A DNA stretch of 32,875 nt from a virus: the IMG/VR virus record IMGVR_UViG_3300000230_000018, positions 1-32,875 of that record; one strand, 5' to 3'. How positions within the stretch are numbered: position 1 is the stretch's first letter; every line of letters starts with the position of its first letter. Of the stretch, positions 32,841 to 32,875 are shown piece by piece. Below the pieces are notes generated by a model. That model ran no database searches. It worked only from the letters and a program-made list of their open reading frames with translations, and had not been told where the DNA came from. A program made the translations under genes and the position numbers.

Positions 32841-32875
32841 TAGCTTCAACCTTAAATACTACTACTAGATATATT

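Noticed and set aside
1-32875. Stop-codon reassignment, known in some crAss-like phages
   Set aside because: TAG ends the portal gene, TGA ends the muzzle-type and zinc-ribbon genes, and TAA ends most others, all at normal junctions. No gene needs an in-frame stop to be read through.
1-32875. tRNA genes, insertion sequences or integrase
   Set aside because: I saw no clear cloverleaf with a T-loop GTTCGAATC-type sequence, no transposase or integrase motifs and no terminal inverted repeats.

Overview
The window looks like about a third of the genome of a crAss-like phage (order Crassvirales, short-tailed, infecting Bacteroidota). The evidence is the gene order and protein types: terminase, portal, scaffold-like protein, major capsid protein, neck and fibre genes, amidase and holins, ring proteins, a very large muzzle-type tail protein, and the start of a giant cargo-type protein. 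The DNA is very AT-rich. One promoter upstream of the leftward operon fits the Bacteroidota pattern (TTG, 20 nt, TATCTTTG). The standard genetic code works throughout: TAA, TAG and TGA all end recognisable genes. Family calls rest on motifs and gene order read by eye; no database search was run.

Layout. Positions 1-30135 form one leftward (minus-strand) late block that is packed almost without gaps. In transcription order it holds: an unknown 156-aa protein, an HU/IHF-like protein, a zinc ribbon, a PD-(D/E)XK nuclease, an overlapping pair of membrane proteins that resembles spanins, a probable small-terminase-position protein, TerL, portal, a proline-rich scaffold-like protein, major capsid protein, two head or neck proteins and an alanine-rich capsid-associated candidate. 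A strong terminator follows (16197-16230), then a cluster of fibre or adhesin genes (two with related DUF1566-like modules, one with about 13 BspA-type leucine-rich repeats), a 53-aa protein, amidase, two holin-like proteins, three ring or adaptor proteins, the 1329-aa muzzle-type protein, and a cargo-type protein that leaves the window at position 1. Many junctions are ATGA, TAATG or TAATATG, which let me correct three start codons (8972, 15047, 29064).

Positions 30136-31898 form a 1.76-kb gene-free divergence zone. It holds the promoter of the leftward block, a cluster of TTAACA/TGTTAA motifs in extremely AT-rich DNA (candidate origin), several families of direct repeats, and, at about 31404-31693, a candidate structured non-coding RNA ending in a good terminator. 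From 31899 the genes run rightward: a small membrane-anchored zinc-binding protein with its own terminator, then a 164-aa protein whose leader has a possible pseudoknot in front of a GGAGG ribosome-binding site, also ending in a terminator.

The most interesting unexplained items are the candidate RNA at 31404-31693, a family of short hairpin elements shared between the divergence zone and the portal/scaffold gap (identical 16-mer at 22198-22213 and 30841-30856), the repeated promoter-like element in front of the RNA, and the pseudoknot leader of the 164-aa gene.
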